This document shows, piece after piece, positions 17,302 to 26,219 of a stretch of DNA of 64,000 nt. The stretch is from Streptomyces fildesensis (GTDB lineage Bacteria; Actinomycetota; Actinomycetes; Streptomycetales; Streptomycetaceae): positions 558,001-622,000 of the forward strand of contig NZ_JAAIKO010000001.1 in the NCBI RefSeq assembly GCF_016107395.1. The letters run 5' to 3'. The position numbers and the translations under genes were made by a program. The notes below the pieces were generated by a model. The model ran no database searches and had not been told where the DNA came from. It saw nothing but the letters and a program-made list of their open reading frames with translations. Each line of letters starts with the position of its first letter. Position 1 is the first letter of the stretch.

Positions 17302-17783
17302 CCCCCGGCTCCACGCGCCACACGCTGCTCGTGCTCGGCACGGTCGCGGCCGGCACCGAGGCCGCCCTCGCCCTGGCCGGCGGATTCGCCGCGGCCGGCA
17401 CCGGCGCCGTGCTCATCGCGGCGGTCGCCCTGCTCACCGCCCGCTACGCGACGGGCTTCGACTCCCAGGACCACGGCTACCGCAGACCGGTCCGGCTGCT
17501 GGGCAGCAGAACACCCCGGCTGGGCGACTGGGGCCGTGCGGTCGCCCAGGGGATGTCGTCCGAGGACGGTTTCACCCACACCCTGAGACCCGGCCTCCAA
17601 CGCCTGTACGCGGCCCGGCTCGCCGAACGGCACGGGATCTCGCTGCGCGCCCAGCCCGACCGGGCCGCCGCCGTCGTCGGCCCCGAGCTGTGGCCCTGGA
17701 TCGATCCCCACCGGCCCGCCCCGGAGGGCACCATCCCGGCACAGGTCCTGCGGGCCGTCGTCGACCGCCTCGACGAGCTGTGA
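17298..17783 (+). CDS. small membrane protein of the MoxR-DUF58 operon
   Basis: 161 residues from GTG 17298, overlapping the DUF4129 stop (GTGA). Two hydrophobic helices (about 9-27 and 30-47) are followed by a cytoplasmic, Arg-rich region with HTLRPGLQRLYAARLAERHG and a PELWPWIDP motif typical of the unnamed protein at this place in actinobacterial MoxR-DUF58 operons. I do not recognise a catalytic function. It is probably an accessory subunit for the ATPase complex. Confidence 0.75.
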   Translation: MTPGSTRHTLLVLGTVAAGTEAALALAGGFAAAGTGAVLIAAVALLTARYATGFDSQDHGYRRPVRLLGSRTPRLGDWGRAVAQGMSSEDGFTHTLRPGLQRLYAARLAERHGISLRAQPDRAAAVVGPELWPWIDPHRPAPEGTIPAQVLRAVVDRLDEL

Positions 17784-17841
17784 CGGTGACCGCCGACCCC
17801 CTCGGAACCACTGAACCGCCGAACGTCCTCCCAGGAGCACC

Positions 17842-19023
17842 GTGACGACCATTCAGCCGGCCCAGCCCGCCGCTCAGCCCAGTTCCGCCCAGGCCCCTTC
17901 CGCTCAGCCCAGTTCCGCCCAGGCCACTTCCGCCCCGGCCCCCGCCACCAAGGTTCCTGCTCAGGCATCCGCCGCTCGGTCCGCCGCCGCGTCCCCGGCC
18001 GCCCTGACGCCGCGCGAGGCCGGAGAACGCGCCCGCCAGGTGCTCACCGAGATCGAACGCGCCGTGGTCGGCAAGCCCGACTCCCTCGAACTGGTCATGC
18101 TCGGCGTCCTCGCCGGCGGCCACATCCTCATCGAGGACCTGCCGGGACTCGGCAAGACCCTGCTCGCCCGCTCCTTCGCCACCGCGCTCGGACTCGACTT
18201 CCGCCGGGTCCAGTTCACCCCCGACCTGCTGCCCTCCGACGTGTCCGGAGCGCCCTTCTACGACCAGCGCAGCGGCGAGATGGTCTTCCGGCCAGGACCG
18301 CTCTTCACCCATCTGCTGCTCGCCGACGAGATCAACCGCACACCCCCCAAGACCCAGGCGGCGCTGCTGGAGGCGATGGCCGAGGCGCAGGTCTCGGTCG
18401 ACGGCGTCACCCGGCGGCTGCCCGAGCCGTTCGTGGTCATCGCCACCGCCAACCCGATCGAGTACGAGGGCACGTACAGCCTGCCTGAGGCCCAGTTGGA
18501 CCGCTTCCTGCTGCGGGTCAGGATGGGTTACCTGCCGCCCCGCGACGAGGCGTCGATGCTCCGCATCCGGCTCGACCGGGCCGCCCCCGAAGCCGTACTG
18601 AACACCCTCAGCACGCCCGCCGAGGTGCTCGCCATGCGCTCCAGCCTGGAGAGCGTCGAGGTGGACGACGATCTGATCGCGTACGTCGTCGCCCTCATCG
18701 GCGCGACCCGTGCCCATCCGCAGATCCAGGTCGGCGCCTCGCCGCGCGGCGGACTCGCGCTCGTACAGCTGGCCCGCGCCCGCGCGGTGCTCGACGGCCG
18801 CGACTACGTCACCCCGGAGGACGTGAAGGCGCTGGTCGTCCCGGCCCTCGCGCACCGCGTCACGCTGCGGCCCGAGTTGTGGGTGCGGCAGATCAACGCC
18901 GACGACGTCATCGCCGAACTCGCGCGGTCCGTACCGGCGCCGCAGACCCTGCCCGAGGACAAGCGCTCCGACGGCGCCGAGGACAGGCCCGGCGCGTTCC
19001 GGCGCCCGGCAGCGCGGCCGTGA
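17842..19023 (+). CDS. MoxR-family AAA+ ATPase of a DUF58 operon
   Basis: 393 residues from GTG 17842, preceded by CAGGAG. The first ~55 residues are a Gln/Pro/Ser/Ala-rich disordered tail with two QPSSAQA repeats. The ATPase core has Walker A PGLGKT (101-106), Walker B LLLADEINR, sensor ATANPIEYEGTY and an LDRFLLR arginine finger. This is the standard MoxR layout and, unlike the cassette ATPase at 3208, it keeps DE in Walker B. The 3' end overlaps the DUF58 gene by GTGA. It likely works as a chaperone for the DUF58 partner at the membrane. Confidence 0.93.
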   Translation: MTTIQPAQPAAQPSSAQAPSAQPSSAQATSAPAPATKVPAQASAARSAAASPAALTPREAGERARQVLTEIERAVVGKPDSLELVMLGVLAGGHILIEDLPGLGKTLLARSFATALGLDFRRVQFTPDLLPSDVSGAPFYDQRSGEMVFRPGPLFTHLLLADEINRTPPKTQAALLEAMAEAQVSVDGVTRRLPEPFVVIATANPIEYEGTYSLPEAQLDRFLLRVRMGYLPPRDEASMLRIRLDRAAPEAVLNTLSTPAEVLAMRSSLESVEVDDDLIAYVVALIGATRAHPQIQVGASPRGGLALVQLARARAVLDGRDYVTPEDVKALVVPALAHRVTLRPELWVRQINADDVIAELARSVPAPQTLPEDKRSDGAEDRPGAFRRPAARP

Positions 19024-20435
19024 CCGCGGACCGACAGCCGCCGGGCCGGCCCGCAGCCCGCCCGGTCGCGGTCCCCACGCACATCGCGCGGGCACTGGGC
19101 GGCTCCCCGGACGCCACCGCCGGCGAGGCGGCGGAACCGGCCGAACCGCCGTCCCCGCCGCCGCCCGGCTGGCGGGCCGGCGAGCGCGCCCTGCGGCTGC
19201 TCACGGTGGCCGCCGTGGCGGCCGCCGCCGCGCTCCTCACCGGCCACGCGTGGCTGCTGGCGCTGGCCGCGGGCCCGGTCGTCCTGCTCGTACTCGCCGG
19301 GCCGGGAGCGGTGGGGGGAGCTGTGCTGACGTCCGGCCGGCCGAGCCGGCTGAGCGCCGCCGTCGAGACCGGGCCGGGCCGCTGCTTCGAGAACGAGGAC
19401 ATCGCCGTCCGCATCCGGCTGGACTTCGACGGCGCCGCGGGCTGGATCGACCCGGGCATCACCCTCGGGCCGGGCGTCGAGCTGACCTCGCTCGCCGTGG
19501 CCGGCCCCGTCGTCGAACTCGCCCTCACCGCCCGCCGCTGGGGTCGCTGGAGCCTGGGCACCGTCGATGTGGACGTCTACGACACCGGCGGGCTCGCCCG
19601 TCGCACCGTGCGGGCCGAACTCGGTGAGATCCAGGTCTTCCCGGTGCCCACCCAGGCCTCTCTCACCCCCATCCCGGTCCGGCTGCCGGACCGCCTCGGC
19701 GAGCACACCGCCCGGCAGAACGGCGACGGCATCGAGGTCGTCGGGGTGCGCCCGCACATCTGGGGCGAACGGCAGCGGCGCATCCACTGGCCCTCGACCA
19801 CCCGGCGCGGCAGCATCCAGATCAACCAGTTCGCCGCCGAACGCACCGCCGACACCGTCGTGCTGGTCGACGCGCTCGTCGACTTCATCGACCCCGCGAC
19901 CAGGGCCTCAGGACTCGACGAGACGGTGCGCGCCGCGGCCGGCCTCACCCGCGCCTATCTGCGCAGCCACGACCGGGTCGGCCTGGTGTCGATCGGCGGC
20001 ACGCTGCGCTGGCTGCAACCGGGCTCCGGCGGGGGCTACTTCTACCGGATCGTCGAGAGCGTGCTGGAGGTCCGCAAGGACCTCGGCTACTCCGTCCCCG
20101 CCCTCCAGCGCCTGCCGCCGCCCGCGCTGCCCCGCGGCGCCCTCGTCTACGCGATCACCCAGCTCGCCGACGAGCGGATCCTCGAAGTGCTGGGCGATCT
20201 CGCGCAACGCGGCAACCCTCTCGTCGTCATCGAGATCCCGACCGGCGCCCCGTACATCGCGCCCGGCGACACCGTCGGACACCTGGCCCGGCGGCTCTGG
20301 CTCGCCGACCGGGCGGCGATGCGGTTCGCGCTGCGGGAACGCGGCATCCCGGTCGTCGCCCAGTCGGCCGGCAAGAGCCTCGACCTCGCCCTCGCACCGT
20401 TGCTCCGCACCCGAATCCAGGGCAGGACCCGATGA
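19020..20435 (+). CDS. DUF58 domain membrane protein
   Basis: 471 residues from GTG 19020, overlapping the MoxR stop; a longer frame upstream would read through the ATPase gene. The proline-rich N-terminal tail (1-50) is followed by two membrane helices (about 60-98), an extended beta-rich region and the DUF58 domain with GERQRRIHWPSTTRRG and DTVVLVDALVDF. This last resembles a VWA-like core whose metal site is incomplete. DUF58 proteins are regular MoxR partners. The next gene again overlaps by ATGA. Confidence 0.88.
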   Translation: MTADRQPPGRPAARPVAVPTHIARALGGSPDATAGEAAEPAEPPSPPPPGWRAGERALRLLTVAAVAAAAALLTGHAWLLALAAGPVVLLVLAGPGAVGGAVLTSGRPSRLSAAVETGPGRCFENEDIAVRIRLDFDGAAGWIDPGITLGPGVELTSLAVAGPVVELALTARRWGRWSLGTVDVDVYDTGGLARRTVRAELGEIQVFPVPTQASLTPIPVRLPDRLGEHTARQNGDGIEVVGVRPHIWGERQRRIHWPSTTRRGSIQINQFAAERTADTVVLVDALVDFIDPATRASGLDETVRAAAGLTRAYLRSHDRVGLVSIGGTLRWLQPGSGGGYFYRIVESVLEVRKDLGYSVPALQRLPPPALPRGALVYAITQLADERILEVLGDLAQRGNPLVVIEIPTGAPYIAPGDTVGHLARRLWLADRAAMRFALRERGIPVVAQSAGKSLDLALAPLLRTRIQGRTR

Positions 20436-21061
20436 CTCCCTCCCTGTCCCCGGAACCCGCCACGGTGTCCTCGTCCCCGTCCTCCGCCATGACCCTCCCC
20501 CAGGTCCCGGTCCGGCCGGTGCGCGGCCTCGGCGTCGCACTGGCGCTCGCGGCCTGCGATCCGGCCGTCACCGGCTCCCCCACGATGGGCGACGTACTGA
20601 CGCCGCTCGCCGCGGTCGTGCTGGCCTGGTGGGCGGCCCCGCCGCTCGTCCGGCGCCCGGTCCAGTACTCGGCCCGTAAAGCCGCGCTGCTGTCCCAGCA
20701 CCGCAACACGGTCTTCGCCGTCGGCTGCGTCGTCCTCGCCGCGTTCAGCGCGCCGCCCGTCTGGCTGGCGTCGTGCGTCACGGCCCTGCTGCTGACCTAT
20801 CTCCTCATCGTCGACGCCTGCGCCGCCGGCCCGGCGGGCATCCGCCAGCTGCGCTCGCGCCACATCCCGCTGACCGCGTACGGCGCGAGCGGCCTGGTCC
20901 TCTTCGCCGCGTTCGCCCCCTCCGACGGCAGTGCCTGGGGCCCGGCGGTCGCGGTGTCCGCCGTGTGCGCCGCGGCGTACGCGGTCGGAACGGCTCTGTG
21001 GCCGCGCAGGCCGCGGAGATCGGCCACGCCCCATAGCAGGGACGAGTCGCCCACGGAGTGA
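20432..21061 (+). CDS. polytopic membrane protein, end of MoxR-DUF58 operon
   Basis: 209 residues from ATG 20432, overlapping DUF58. Hydrophobic segments at about 32-47, 53-69, 88-104, 108-126, 148-162 and 167-186 suggest five or six membrane helices; the C-terminal tail is Arg-rich. I recognise no family. Its fixed place at the operon end argues for a membrane subunit of the same complex. Confidence 0.75.
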   Translation: MTPSLSPEPATVSSSPSSAMTLPQVPVRPVRGLGVALALAACDPAVTGSPTMGDVLTPLAAVVLAWWAAPPLVRRPVQYSARKAALLSQHRNTVFAVGCVVLAAFSAPPVWLASCVTALLLTYLLIVDACAAGPAGIRQLRSRHIPLTAYGASGLVLFAAFAPSDGSAWGPAVAVSAVCAAAYAVGTALWPRRPRRSATPHSRDESPTE

Positions 21062-21261
21062 CAACTGCCCCATCGGTCAAGGCCGTTCTGCAAGTGGCCA
21101 TGTCACCCGTCGAACACTGATCAATGACGATCACCCAACGGCCGATTGGGACCAGACCTGCTCTACGCCGTACTCCTCCGTACCCCCCAGGTTTAGCGTC
21201 CTCCTCCAGGTGGCCGAACCCCACTGCCGTCGGACCCGACGGCACGGCCACCCCCGCCGAA

Positions 21262-21304
21262 GATCCGGCGGTGTTCCGCTTCCCCGTGCGGACGCCGCCG
21301 GATC
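21262..21304 (+). promoter_or_regulatory. structured 5' leader hairpin of the third NlpC/P60 gene
   Basis: GATCCGGCGG at 21262-21271 pairs with CCGCCGGATC at 21295-21304, with an inner TCCGC/GCGGA pairing (21275-21279 with 21288-21292). A second palindrome, TGCCGTCGG-AC-CCGACGGCA, lies at 21225-21244. The hairpin ends 33 bases before the AAAGGAG ribosome site. It does not carry the c-di-AMP riboswitch blocks found before the two other copies. Confidence 0.5.
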
Positions 21305-21353
21305 GAGGTCTCAGCAGGCGGGCACCAGCTAGGCACAAAGGAGTGACGGCCGC

Positions 21354-22427
21354 GTGGCGTCGCACAGAAAGCCCAAGCAGCGCTCACTCACCGGAACCAC
21401 CGCACGAACCGCGGCCACCCTCGCCATGGCGGGAGCCGCGTCGGTCAGCGCCTTCGGCGAGACCGGCCACGCCGACCCGCAGCTCAGCGTCGGCGAGGTC
21501 AAGACCCGGGTCGACGCCCTGTACGAGCAGGCGGAACAGGCCACCGAGCAGTACAACGGCGCCAAGGAGGCGGCCGACACCGCCCGCGCCGACGTGGGCA
21601 GGCTCCAGGACGAGATGGCCCGCAAGACCGCCCGGTTCAACGCCACCCGCGACCAGATCGGCGCCATCGCCGCCGCGCAGTACCGCTCGGGCGGCATCGA
21701 CCCGGCCATGCAGCTCGCCCTGGACTCCACCCCCGACACATATCTCGAACGTGCCGCCCTCATCGACCAGGTGAGCGGCCGGGAGGCCGACATCCTGCGC
21801 ACCCTCGGCGAGCAGCAGCGGGAGATCACCACGACGCACGACGCGGCGGACGCCAAACTCGCCGCCCTCAGCGACGCCCAGACGAAGCTCGCGGAGCACA
21901 AGCTCACCATCGAGACCAAGCTGCACGACGCCCAGGTCCTCCTGGACCGCCTCACGGCCGCCCAGCGGGCCAGTGTGGACGACGGCGGCGACGACACCGG
22001 GACGACATCCGGCACTCAGCACGCCGACCGCTCCACCGACCGCGTCCCGATCGCCCCCGGCGCCGTCCAGGCACCCTCCGCCCGCGCCGCCCAGGCCGTC
22101 GCCTTCGCCTACAGCGCCCTCGGCCTCCCGTACGTCTGGGGCGCCACCGGACCGTCCTCCTACGACTGCTCCGGCCTCACCCAGGCCGCCTGGAAGGCCG
22201 CGGGCGTCTCGCTCCCCCGCACCACGTACACCCAGATCAACGCCGGCCAACGCGTCTCCGAGTCCCAACTCCAACCCGGCGACCTGGTGTTCTTCTACTC
22301 CGGCATCAGCCACGTCGGCCTCTACATCGGCAACGGCCAAATGATCCACGCCCCCCACCCGGGCGCCCCGATCCGCATCGCCCCGATCAACGAAATGCCC
22401 TTCGCGGGCGCGAGCCGCCCGTCGTGA
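21354..22427 (+). CDS. secreted NlpC/P60 endopeptidase, copy 3
   Basis: 357 residues from GTG 21354, ten bases after AAAGGAG. A short signal peptide (about 10-38) is followed by a coiled coil (45-205), a Thr/Asp-rich linker and the NlpC/P60 domain from about 240, with Cys272 (YDCSG) and His320 (HVGLYIG). It is the paralogue of copies 1 and 2 and shares MASHRKP at the N-terminus, so all three arose by duplication. Its leader lacks the c-di-AMP riboswitch, so its control probably differs. It is separated from copy 2 by the MoxR-DUF58 operon. Confidence 0.93.
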   Translation: MASHRKPKQRSLTGTTARTAATLAMAGAASVSAFGETGHADPQLSVGEVKTRVDALYEQAEQATEQYNGAKEAADTARADVGRLQDEMARKTARFNATRDQIGAIAAAQYRSGGIDPAMQLALDSTPDTYLERAALIDQVSGREADILRTLGEQQREITTTHDAADAKLAALSDAQTKLAEHKLTIETKLHDAQVLLDRLTAAQRASVDDGGDDTGTTSGTQHADRSTDRVPIAPGAVQAPSARAAQAVAFAYSALGLPYVWGATGPSSYDCSGLTQAAWKAAGVSLPRTTYTQINAGQRVSESQLQPGDLVFFYSGISHVGLYIGNGQMIHAPHPGAPIRIAPINEMPFAGASRPS

Positions 22428-22734
22428 GTACGGCCCCTGCGAACGCTGCTCGGGGTCAGGTGCGGCAGGTGGGGCGGCGCGGCGTGGGCGCGTTCGTCCC
22501 GTACCACCGGCCGCTCGGGTGGTTCTGACGGCGGATCAGCCTGGGGTGCGCGGAAACCGTTCTTCCCATGGGCCGAGAACTGGGCCGACAGCACCAGCCA
22601 GACCGTCTTGGTACCAGGTCCGGCTCTCCGACCTGGTCATCGACGGCCTCGCGGACCCGGCCCCGGCCGCCTGAGCCGTAGGGCCGCGTCCGCGCCGAGG
22701 CCGTTGAACCCGACGGCCTCGGACCCGCCGGCCC
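22428..22734. other. 307-bp convergent intergenic region
   Basis: Between NlpC/P60 copy 3 and the response regulator. It holds the terminator at 22696-22721. A stretch at about 22612-22673 reads as a short frame ending LSDLVIDGLADPAPAA, which could be a decayed gene end, but there is no start or ribosome site. Confidence 0.4.
22696..22721. terminator. terminator hairpin
   Basis: CCGAGGCCGT, a 6-base loop and ACGGCCTCGG form a perfect 10-bp stem between convergent genes. Confidence 0.65.
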
Positions 22735-23406
22735 TCAGACCAGGCGCCGTGCCGTCGCCCACCGCGTCAGCTCGTGCCGGTTGGAGAGCTGCAGCTTTCT
22801 GAGCACCGCCGAGACATGGGACTCGACCGTCTTCACCGAGATGAAGAGCTGCTTGGCGATCTCCTTGTACGCGTAGCCGCGCGCGATGAGCCGCAGCACT
22901 TCCCGTTCCCGCTGGGTGAGGCGGTCCAGGTCCTCGTCGACCGGCGGGGCGTCCGTCGAGGCGAAGGCGTCGAGGACGAAGCCGGCCAGCCGCGGGGAGA
23001 AGACGGCGTCGCCGTCGGAGACCCGGAAGATGGACGACACGAGATCCGGCCCGGTGATGGTCTTGGTGACGTAGCCACGCGCGCCGCCGCGGATGACGCC
23101 GATGACGTCGTCGGCGGCGTCGGAGACCGACAGCGCCAGGAAGCGGACCGGCCGCTCCGCGTCGCCCATGAGCGGTGCGCAGCGCCGCAGCACTTCGACA
23201 CCGCCGCCGCCGGGGAGGTGCACGTCCAGGAGGACGACCTCGGGACGGGTCGCGGTGATGACCGTGACGGCCTGGTCCACGTCGGCGGCCTCGCCGACGA
23301 CCTCGACACCCGTTCGTTCGGTCTCGCCGATCTCGGCCTGTACACCGGTCCTGAACATCCGGTGGTCGTCGACGAGCACGACCCTTACGCGTCGGTCCTC
23401 AGTCAT
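22735..23406 (-). CDS. LuxR-family (NarL-type) response regulator
   Basis: 223 residues. The receiver domain has acidic residues D13-D14 (VDDH), phospho-acceptor D61 (LLDVHLPG), a Ser in ALSVSD and K in VTKTI. The C-terminal LuxR helix-turn-helix (about 157-215) has LTQREREVLRLIARGYAYKEIA and the SVKTVESHVSAVLRKL recognition helix. Its ATG overlaps the stop of the sensor kinase gene upstream by ATGA, so the two form a two-component pair. The kinase carries a PspC domain, so membrane or envelope stress is a plausible signal. Confidence 0.93.
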   Translation of the reverse strand: MTEDRRVRVVLVDDHRMFRTGVQAEIGETERTGVEVVGEAADVDQAVTVITATRPEVVLLDVHLPGGGGVEVLRRCAPLMGDAERPVRFLALSVSDAADDVIGVIRGGARGYVTKTITGPDLVSSIFRVSDGDAVFSPRLAGFVLDAFASTDAPPVDEDLDRLTQREREVLRLIARGYAYKEIAKQLFISVKTVESHVSAVLRKLQLSNRHELTRWATARRLV

Positions 23407-24683
23407 GACGCCACCCTCTCCATTTCGAGTTCCACTTCCGTGCCCCCGCCCGGTGCGCTGCGCAGGCGCGCCTCGCCGCCGTTCCGCTGCATCCGGCCGA
23501 TGATCGACTGCCGGACGCCCATGCGGTCGTCCGGCACCTGGTCGAGGTCGAATCCGGGCCCCCGGTCCCGTACGGACACGAAGACCTTGCGCTCCTCGAC
23601 CTCGGCGTACACCTGAACCGCCTCGTCGCCACCGTACTTGGCCGCGTTCACCATTGCCTCGCGTGCGGCTGCCATCTGTGCGACCAGATTGTCGTCCAGC
23701 GGGCAGTCACCGACGCAGACCACCTCGACGGGCACCCCGTGGGCGTCCTCCACCTCGGCGGCGGCCTTGCGTACGGCGTCGGCGAAGTTCGTCGGCTCGT
23801 CCTCCTTGCCGGTGCCCTCCGGCCGGTACAGCCAGGCCCGCAGCTCGCGCTCCTGGGCGCGGGCGAGGCGGGCGACCTCGCGCGGGTCCTCGGCGTTGCG
23901 TTGGATGAGGGTGAGGGTGTGCAGTACGGAGTCGTGGACGTGCGCGGCGACTTCGGCACGCTCCTGGGCCCGGATACGCATCAGCCGCTCGGCGGACAGG
24001 TCCTGGGTCAGACGTACGAGGTAGGGCCCGGCGATCAGTGCCACCCCGACCAGCACGGCGAGCGCCGCCTGCAGGATGCCGCCGAGGTGGCTGCCGGAAC
24101 TGCGCACCACGAGGAAGCCGGTGACCCCGGCCCCGACCAGCAGCACACCGGCGGCGCCACGGGCGATCGGCCAGAACCGTTTGCCCTGGCTCATCTCGAC
24201 CCAGCGGCTGCGGCGGGCGTTGTCGGCCTGCCGCCAGACGAGGGCGACGCCGAGGCCGATGACGAGCAGCGGCCAGATCGCGGCGTTGGCCGCGCCCAGG
24301 TTCAGATTGCTGACGAGGACGCCGAGGCCGATGAACAGCGCGATGAGCGCGAGGATCTGGCCCTTGTCGGGCCGCCGTCCGGCCAGCCAGGACTTGGCGT
24401 CGCGCGGCTCCTTGGCCTCGCTCACCCCGCCGACGCCGAGCGGCACGAAGAACCAGAAGAGCGCGTAGAGCAGGATGCCGAGGCCGTTGAACGTCGCGAG
24501 CACCACGAACACCACACGCACCCACGACACCGGCAGCCCGAGGTGCCCGGCGAGCCCGCGCGCCACTCCGCCGATCATCCGGCCCTCGGAGCTGCGGTAG
24601 AGCTTGCGCGCCAGCGGGTCCGCCGGGTCGGGCGGTTTTAGGTAGGACGCGCCCGTCGCAGGAGCAGGGGTGGTGGCTGGCAT
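23403..24683 (-). CDS. PspC-domain sensor histidine kinase
   Basis: 426 residues from the ATG at 24683. A longer frame to 24719 adds 12 residues without a better ribosome site. An N-terminal PspC domain (about 25-85: YRSSEGRMIGGVARGLAGHLG and a hydrophobic helix) is followed by four or five membrane helices (to about 240). The dimerisation domain of the NarL-type HisKA_3 class has AAHVHDSVLHTLTLIQ, the first His being the likely phosphorylation site. The HATPase domain shows the N-box AREAMVNAAKYGG and VRDRGPGFD. It is divergent from another PspC-domain gene at 24915. Confidence 0.92.
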   Translation of the reverse strand: MPATTPAPATGASYLKPPDPADPLARKLYRSSEGRMIGGVARGLAGHLGLPVSWVRVVFVVLATFNGLGILLYALFWFFVPLGVGGVSEAKEPRDAKSWLAGRRPDKGQILALIALFIGLGVLVSNLNLGAANAAIWPLLVIGLGVALVWRQADNARRSRWVEMSQGKRFWPIARGAAGVLLVGAGVTGFLVVRSSGSHLGGILQAALAVLVGVALIAGPYLVRLTQDLSAERLMRIRAQERAEVAAHVHDSVLHTLTLIQRNAEDPREVARLARAQERELRAWLYRPEGTGKEDEPTNFADAVRKAAAEVEDAHGVPVEVVCVGDCPLDDNLVAQMAAAREAMVNAAKYGGDEAVQVYAEVEERKVFVSVRDRGPGFDLDQVPDDRMGVRQSIIGRMQRNGGEARLRSAPGGGTEVELEMERVAS

Positions 24684-24914
24684 ACCCCGATCGTCACACG
24701 CCGGGGCCGCCCGGGGCATCAGGGTTCCTCCCGGAGGTCACCCTGACCCCCTGGGACCAGGGGCCCGGGTGGCCAGGTGCCCAGGGGCCCGGGTGCCCCA
24801 GGCCCCACCCGGACCGGGTGATGGGTCGGAAGCCCGGCCCCTGGGGGCCGGCTCAGGGATCGGCCAGGGTTGTACCTGGTGCCGGAGAGTGCCCGCGGCC
24901 GCCACCATGGAGGC

Positions 24915-26219
24915 ATGACGCAGGACAGCAGGCCGGCCTTCGAGGCCGAGGCCGACGCCACCCCGGATCTTCCGGACTCACCGGAGCCCCCGGCCCGGCG
25001 CCGCATCGTTCGCAGCCGCCGCCGGGTGGTCGCGGGTGTGTGCGACGGCGCGGGCCGCTACTTCGAGCTCGATCCGGTGATCTTCCGGATCGTGCTCGCC
25101 GTGCTGTCGCTCACCGGCGGTATCGGCCTGATCGTCTACGGCATGGCCTGGCTGGTCATCCCGCAGGAGGGCGAGGACCAGAGCGAGGCGCACCGACTGC
25201 TGTCCGGCCGGGTCGAGGGGACGGCGCTGACCGCCGTGCTCGTCGCGCTGGTCGGCTGCGGCCTGTACGCGTCGATGCTCGGCAACGGCACCGACCAGGG
25301 GTTCTCGATCCTGCTGCTGGCGGCCGTGGTGGGCGCCGTCTACTGGTCGCAGCAGCGCCGCCGGGCCCAGCTCGACGGCGAGGCGAGCGCGGTGGCGGCC
25401 GGTCCGGCCGCCGACGCCCCGCCGGCCGCGCAGGCGCCGCCGAGCCCCGTGACCCCTTCGTGGTGGCGCGATCCGCTGACCAAGGACTTCTCGGCCGGCG
25501 TGAGCAGCTCCACGGGCTACCTGTGGGGGCCGGACGACGGCCCGTACCAGGAGCAGGACCGCAAGGCCTGGCGGGCCAGGAAGTCCGCCGCCCGGCGGGA
25601 GTCGTCCTGGCTGGGAGTGCTGGCGTTCTTCGTTGCGCTGATGGCGGGCGCGGTCGGTACGGCGGCGGCCTGGCACGGGCACCCGCTCGGGACGGCCCTG
25701 GAGATCGGGCTGGCGTCCGCGCTGGCCGTCTTCGGGCTGGCGTTCGTCCTGAGCGCCTGGACCGGCCGGGCGAGGGGCGGTACGGCCTTCTGGGCCGTGC
25801 TGACGATCGCGCTGCTGGTGGGTGCCGCCGCGGTTCCCAAGAGCATGACCACCGAGTGGGCGACGACGGACTGGCGGCCGGTGGCCGTCTCCGACCTCCA
25901 GCCGCACTACGAGCAGGGCACCGGACACGGCCTGCTCGATCTGACCGCGCTGCCGCTCGGCGGGAAGACCGTCACGACCAAGCTGGAGGTCGGCGCCGGC
26001 CGGGCCGAGGTCCGGCTGCCGAGGAACGCCACCGTGCGGCTCAACTACCAGATGGGCTTCGGCGAGGTGCAGCTGCCGGGCAAGGTCAACCACGGTGTGG
26101 ACCTCAGCTCGGACACGCGCAGCCAGGTGGTCTTCGAACCGGACGCGGGCATCCCGTCGACCGGCACGATCGAACTCGACGTCGAGGTGGGCGCGGGACA
26201 GATGAGGGTGGTCCGGTGA
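24915..26219 (+). CDS. PspC-domain membrane protein
   Basis: 434 residues from ATG 24915 behind GGAGG. The PspC domain lies at about 32-95 (RRRVVAGVCDGAGRYFELDPVIFRIV), then several membrane helices (100-160 and 235-310). The C-terminal domain ending in repeated GAGRAEVRLP / GAGQMRVV strands is like the LiaF/DUF4097 beta-helix-type region. This fits an envelope-stress membrane protein, perhaps the modulator of the divergent PspC-kinase system. Its stop overlaps the start of the next gene by GTGA. The 231 bases shared with the kinase gene are extremely G/C-rich and carry repeated CCAGGGGCCCGGGTG-like runs. Confidence 0.85.
   Translation: MTQDSRPAFEAEADATPDLPDSPEPPARRRIVRSRRRVVAGVCDGAGRYFELDPVIFRIVLAVLSLTGGIGLIVYGMAWLVIPQEGEDQSEAHRLLSGRVEGTALTAVLVALVGCGLYASMLGNGTDQGFSILLLAAVVGAVYWSQQRRRAQLDGEASAVAAGPAADAPPAAQAPPSPVTPSWWRDPLTKDFSAGVSSSTGYLWGPDDGPYQEQDRKAWRARKSAARRESSWLGVLAFFVALMAGAVGTAAAWHGHPLGTALEIGLASALAVFGLAFVLSAWTGRARGGTAFWAVLTIALLVGAAAVPKSMTTEWATTDWRPVAVSDLQPHYEQGTGHGLLDLTALPLGGKTVTTKLEVGAGRAEVRLPRNATVRLNYQMGFGEVQLPGKVNHGVDLSSDTRSQVVFEPDAGIPSTGTIELDVEVGAGQMRVVR

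Noticed and set aside
21062..21353. Possible third c-di-AMP riboswitch before NlpC/P60 copy 3
   Set aside because: The conserved blocks (GGGGACCCA, GGGGTGAAT, CAGCTAAC) are missing.
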